Below are positions 29,076 to 30,724 of a stretch of DNA of 30,724 nt, piece by piece (within the stretch, counting starts at the first letter, position 1; every line of letters begins with the position of its first letter). The translations under genes and the position numbers were made by a program. Below the pieces are notes generated by a model, which was given only the letters and a program-made list of their open reading frames with translations, was not told where the DNA came from and made no database searches. This DNA is from a virus. The stretch covers positions 1 through 30,724 of IMG/VR virus record IMGVR_UViG_3300048916_000091. One strand, 5' to 3'.

Positions 29076-29185
29076 AACAGTTAATCGCTTTCCTGCGCCG
29101 GCTGTTCCGCAGGAATAAGAAGCCAGAGCAGACGAGATACAGAGCATTCAAAAACTTCAACGATAAATACCGGACACATGAGTAA
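29072..29185 (+). CDS. Small basic peptide
   Basis: A 37-residue ORF (MKQLIAFLRRLFRRNKKPEQ) with an N-terminal amphipathic helix and many Arg/Lys. It overlaps both neighbours (ATGA upstream, 8 nt downstream), which supports translation. It may be a membrane-associated or nucleic-acid-binding peptide; no family known. Confidence 0.55.
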   Translation: MKQLIAFLRRLFRRNKKPEQTRYRAFKNFNDKYRTHE

Positions 29186-29522
29186 TACAGAAAGCAACCG
29201 GCTAATAGCCGAGTTCATGGGATGCACGCAAAGCTTTGATACATTTTTTAATAAAGAAGAGCAGTTCCATTTCTCAATTGAAGAGACAGAGTATCATTCA
29301 AATTGGAGTTGGCTTATGCCAGTAGTTGAGAAGATACGGTCTTTAGTATTTAGAGTGGATATTGATATTACACCAATAGATGTATCTATCCGCTTTCTTA
29401 AAGATGGAGTACAGTTTGCATGCGCTCCATACTGGAAAAACACAATAGATGCTGTATATAACGGTGTACTTGCCTTCATAGAGTGGTACAACAAACAAAA
29501 GGAGGTGCAGGATGGAAAGTAA
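29178..29522 (+). CDS. Hypothetical protein
   Basis: A 114-residue protein (MSNTESNRLIAEFMGCTQSF). It has aromatic-rich segments (FHFSIEETEYHSNWSWLMPV) and a strand-rich centre (VDIDITPIDVSIRFLKDGVQ), ending in a helix (VLAFIEWYNKQKE). A similar small family, recalled from Bacteroidetes phages, has no known role. It overlaps both neighbouring genes. Confidence 0.75.
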   Translation: MSNTESNRLIAEFMGCTQSFDTFFNKEEQFHFSIEETEYHSNWSWLMPVVEKIRSLVFRVDIDITPIDVSIRFLKDGVQFACAPYWKNTIDAVYNGVLAFIEWYNKQKEVQDGK

Positions 29523-29766
29523 ACAGCGGCAAAAGCTAATCAGGAACATAAAGAGAGTAAACACTTTTCTTTATTGCCCGGTTACCGGTAAAAGTTTTGA
29601 AGCCATTTCTTTTCCTCTTAGTCCTGGTGACGGGTGTAATGGTTTTTTATCCAGAATGCGCCGAATGATAAAGGCATATAAGGTTGCTAATTCTGGTATT
29701 CTTCGCAGACACCACGGGGCATTGTCTCATAATCTTGTCATCAAAGTAAAATATGTGTTTAAATGA
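29512..29766 (+). CDS. Hypothetical protein
   Basis: An 84-residue basic protein (MESKQRQKLIRNIKRVNTFL). It is preceded by AAAGGAGGTG, a strong Shine-Dalgarno sequence 6 nt from the ATG and unusual for this host group. No family recognised. It overlaps the next gene as ATGA. Confidence 0.7.
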   Translation: MESKQRQKLIRNIKRVNTFLYCPVTGKSFEAISFPLSPGDGCNGFLSRMRRMIKAYKVANSGILRRHHGALSHNLVIKVKYVFK

Positions 29767-30026
29767 GCAACACAACACTACCACCTGAGAAGGTGAAGAA
29801 GACGCCACAGGATTTTATTGTCGAAGTAGCTGAGGAAATGGGATTTGAAAATCCATTCATCGGCAATGTTGTAAGGCCCAAAATAGCAATAGAAGCAGCC
29901 GTACGCTACGCCGCATAACAAGTGGCCGCGAAGGAAGAAGAGATAGCCAAGCTGAAAGCGGATATTGACTTCCTGAATAAGCAACTCGATCAACACGATA
30001 CAAAGGATTACCAACATAATTTATAA
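29763..30026 (+). pseudogene. Small protein split by an in-frame TAA
   Basis: The ATG at 29763 gives a 51-residue ORF (MSNTTLPPEKVKKTPQDFIV) that stops at TAA 29916-29918 just after AAVRYAA. The same frame continues as a clean coiled coil (QVAAKEEEIAKLKADIDFLN) to the next stop at 30024-30026. That suggests one 87-codon gene with a nonsense codon, perhaps GAA or CAA changed to TAA. It could also be two real short genes or readthrough. Confidence 0.5.
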
Positions 30027-30043
30027 ACCAAAAGGAGGCTTAA

Positions 30044-30724
30044 ATGAAAACAGCAGAAGAAATACTAGAGGAGATGTATTATGCTGGCGATCCTGATACA
30101 ATGGGCCAGCATGCCGCGATGATTAAAGCAATGGAGGAATACGCCTCTCAATTCAAATTGCCTGATTTTCCAGAGGCAATCACAGAGGAGCTGAAAGAGA
30201 AATTTATATCCATTCTAAAGGCCGAAAACGGGGCTCAATATTTAACATATGATGACGCTTGGGCATCACTCCTACCTGCTATACAGGAAGTAATAGCAGC
30301 GGAGAAGCGTAAGAGCAATGCAAAGCTAACTCTGCTTAAAGCTGCCAAAAAAGGCCAAGAAAATACTTTGGATGCCGCACAGGAAGCTATATATGACTAT
30401 GCTCGCATTATAACCGCCAAAGATGCCGAAATACAGGCATTGAAAGATTTCTGCGATAAAGAAATTTTCAATCAAACTCAATTGGCCAACAGTAGAACAC
30501 TAGAGATTGTAGATCTTAAAAAGAAGCTGGAAGAAAGGACAGGCCCTGAATGGGACGAAGAATTTCCACCTAATAATGGATACTACTGTTGTAGGGTTAC
30601 AGAAAAAACCGGTCCACAGTTTACATATGCTCGCTTATACTTTAACGAAGCATTGAAAAGATGGGAGTGGGAAGGTGGATCTCCGGTGCAGCTTTATAGA
30701 AATGGGCTGCTATTAATAATTGGA
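30044..30724 (+). CDS. Coiled-coil hypothetical protein, partial (runs off right edge)
   Basis: From the ATG at 30044 the frame is open for 227 codons to the right edge (MKTAEEILEEMYYAGDPDTM). It is preceded by AAAGGAGG, a strong Shine-Dalgarno sequence. The central part is helical with charged repeats (KDAEIQALKDFCDKEIFNQT). Near residues 165-227 it shows a DUF551-like pattern (PPNNGYYCCRVTEKTG) and Trp-rich WEWEGG. The C-terminus is not in the window. Function unknown. Confidence 0.7.
   Translation, partial: MKTAEEILEEMYYAGDPDTMGQHAAMIKAMEEYASQFKLPDFPEAITEELKEKFISILKAENGAQYLTYDDAWASLLPAIQEVIAAEKRKSNAKLTLLKAAKKGQENTLDAAQEAIYDYARIITAKDAEIQALKDFCDKEIFNQTQLANSRTLEIVDLKKKLEERTGPEWDEEFPPNNGYYCCRVTEKTGPQFTYARLYFNEALKRWEWEGGSPVQLYRNGLLLIIG

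Noticed and set aside
1-30724. CRISPR arrays, tRNAs, insertion sequences, integrase, lysis genes
   Set aside because: Looked for and not found by eye; regularly spaced repeats were limited to the DGR, the operators and the candidate origin.

Overview
The window is most of a temperate siphovirus genome (a prophage or a phage) of a Bacteroidetes host. Three things point to that host. The best promoter (17687-17718) has the Bacteroidetes form TTTG-N20-TATCTTTG. Most genes start without a Shine-Dalgarno sequence. The cargo proteins carry Bacteroidetes-style signal peptides and a lipobox. A family such as Chitinophagaceae is a guess. No integrase, attachment site, lysis cassette, tRNA or CRISPR array was seen, so at least one end of the phage lies outside the window.

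Layout, left arm (1-15520, minus strand, read right to left): terminase small and large subunits, portal, a 54-aa ORF, minor head (Mu F-like) protein, prohead protease, HK97 major capsid, a terminator, a secreted-looking 134-aa protein, a 67-aa protein, head-tail connector, head-closure protein with an unusual C-terminal fusion, HK97 gp10-like protein, tail terminator candidate, tail tube, tail-assembly chaperones with a -1 slippery A9, tape measure, and a tail protein running off the left edge. An island of three opposite-strand genes (10209-11287), led by a 48-aa ribbon-helix-helix regulator, interrupts the late genes. A nearly identical promoter-operator with the palindrome TGTAGTA-N5-TACTACA precedes both the terminase operon and the protease operon.

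Centre (15574-17993): an HTH gene, a Cys-rich lipoprotein of 57 aa, two secreted proteins and a second HTH gene, all minus strand and resembling a lysogeny and cargo block. Facing them is the rightward early promoter, with a 14-bp palindromic operator, and a small Cro-like gene.

Right arm (17754-30724, plus strand): many small early genes including single-span membrane proteins, an annealing-protein and YqaJ-type exonuclease pair, a diversity-generating retroelement (DGR), replication proteins with a candidate origin inside the initiator gene, a C5 cytosine methyltransferase overlapped along almost its whole length by a second open frame, a NinG-like protein, a free-standing DnaA domain-IV protein, and small genes to the right edge.

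The most notable system is the DGR at 22143-24442. A 69-nt template repeat (TR) lies just upstream of a YADD reverse transcriptase. Two adjacent genes carry variable repeats (VRs) that differ from the TR only at TR adenines (16 of 16 and 14 of 14 differences). A third paralogue at 19551 has a diverged, in-register repeat. The targets are small, soluble-looking early proteins beside the recombination genes, not tail fibres, so the diversified function may be intracellular.
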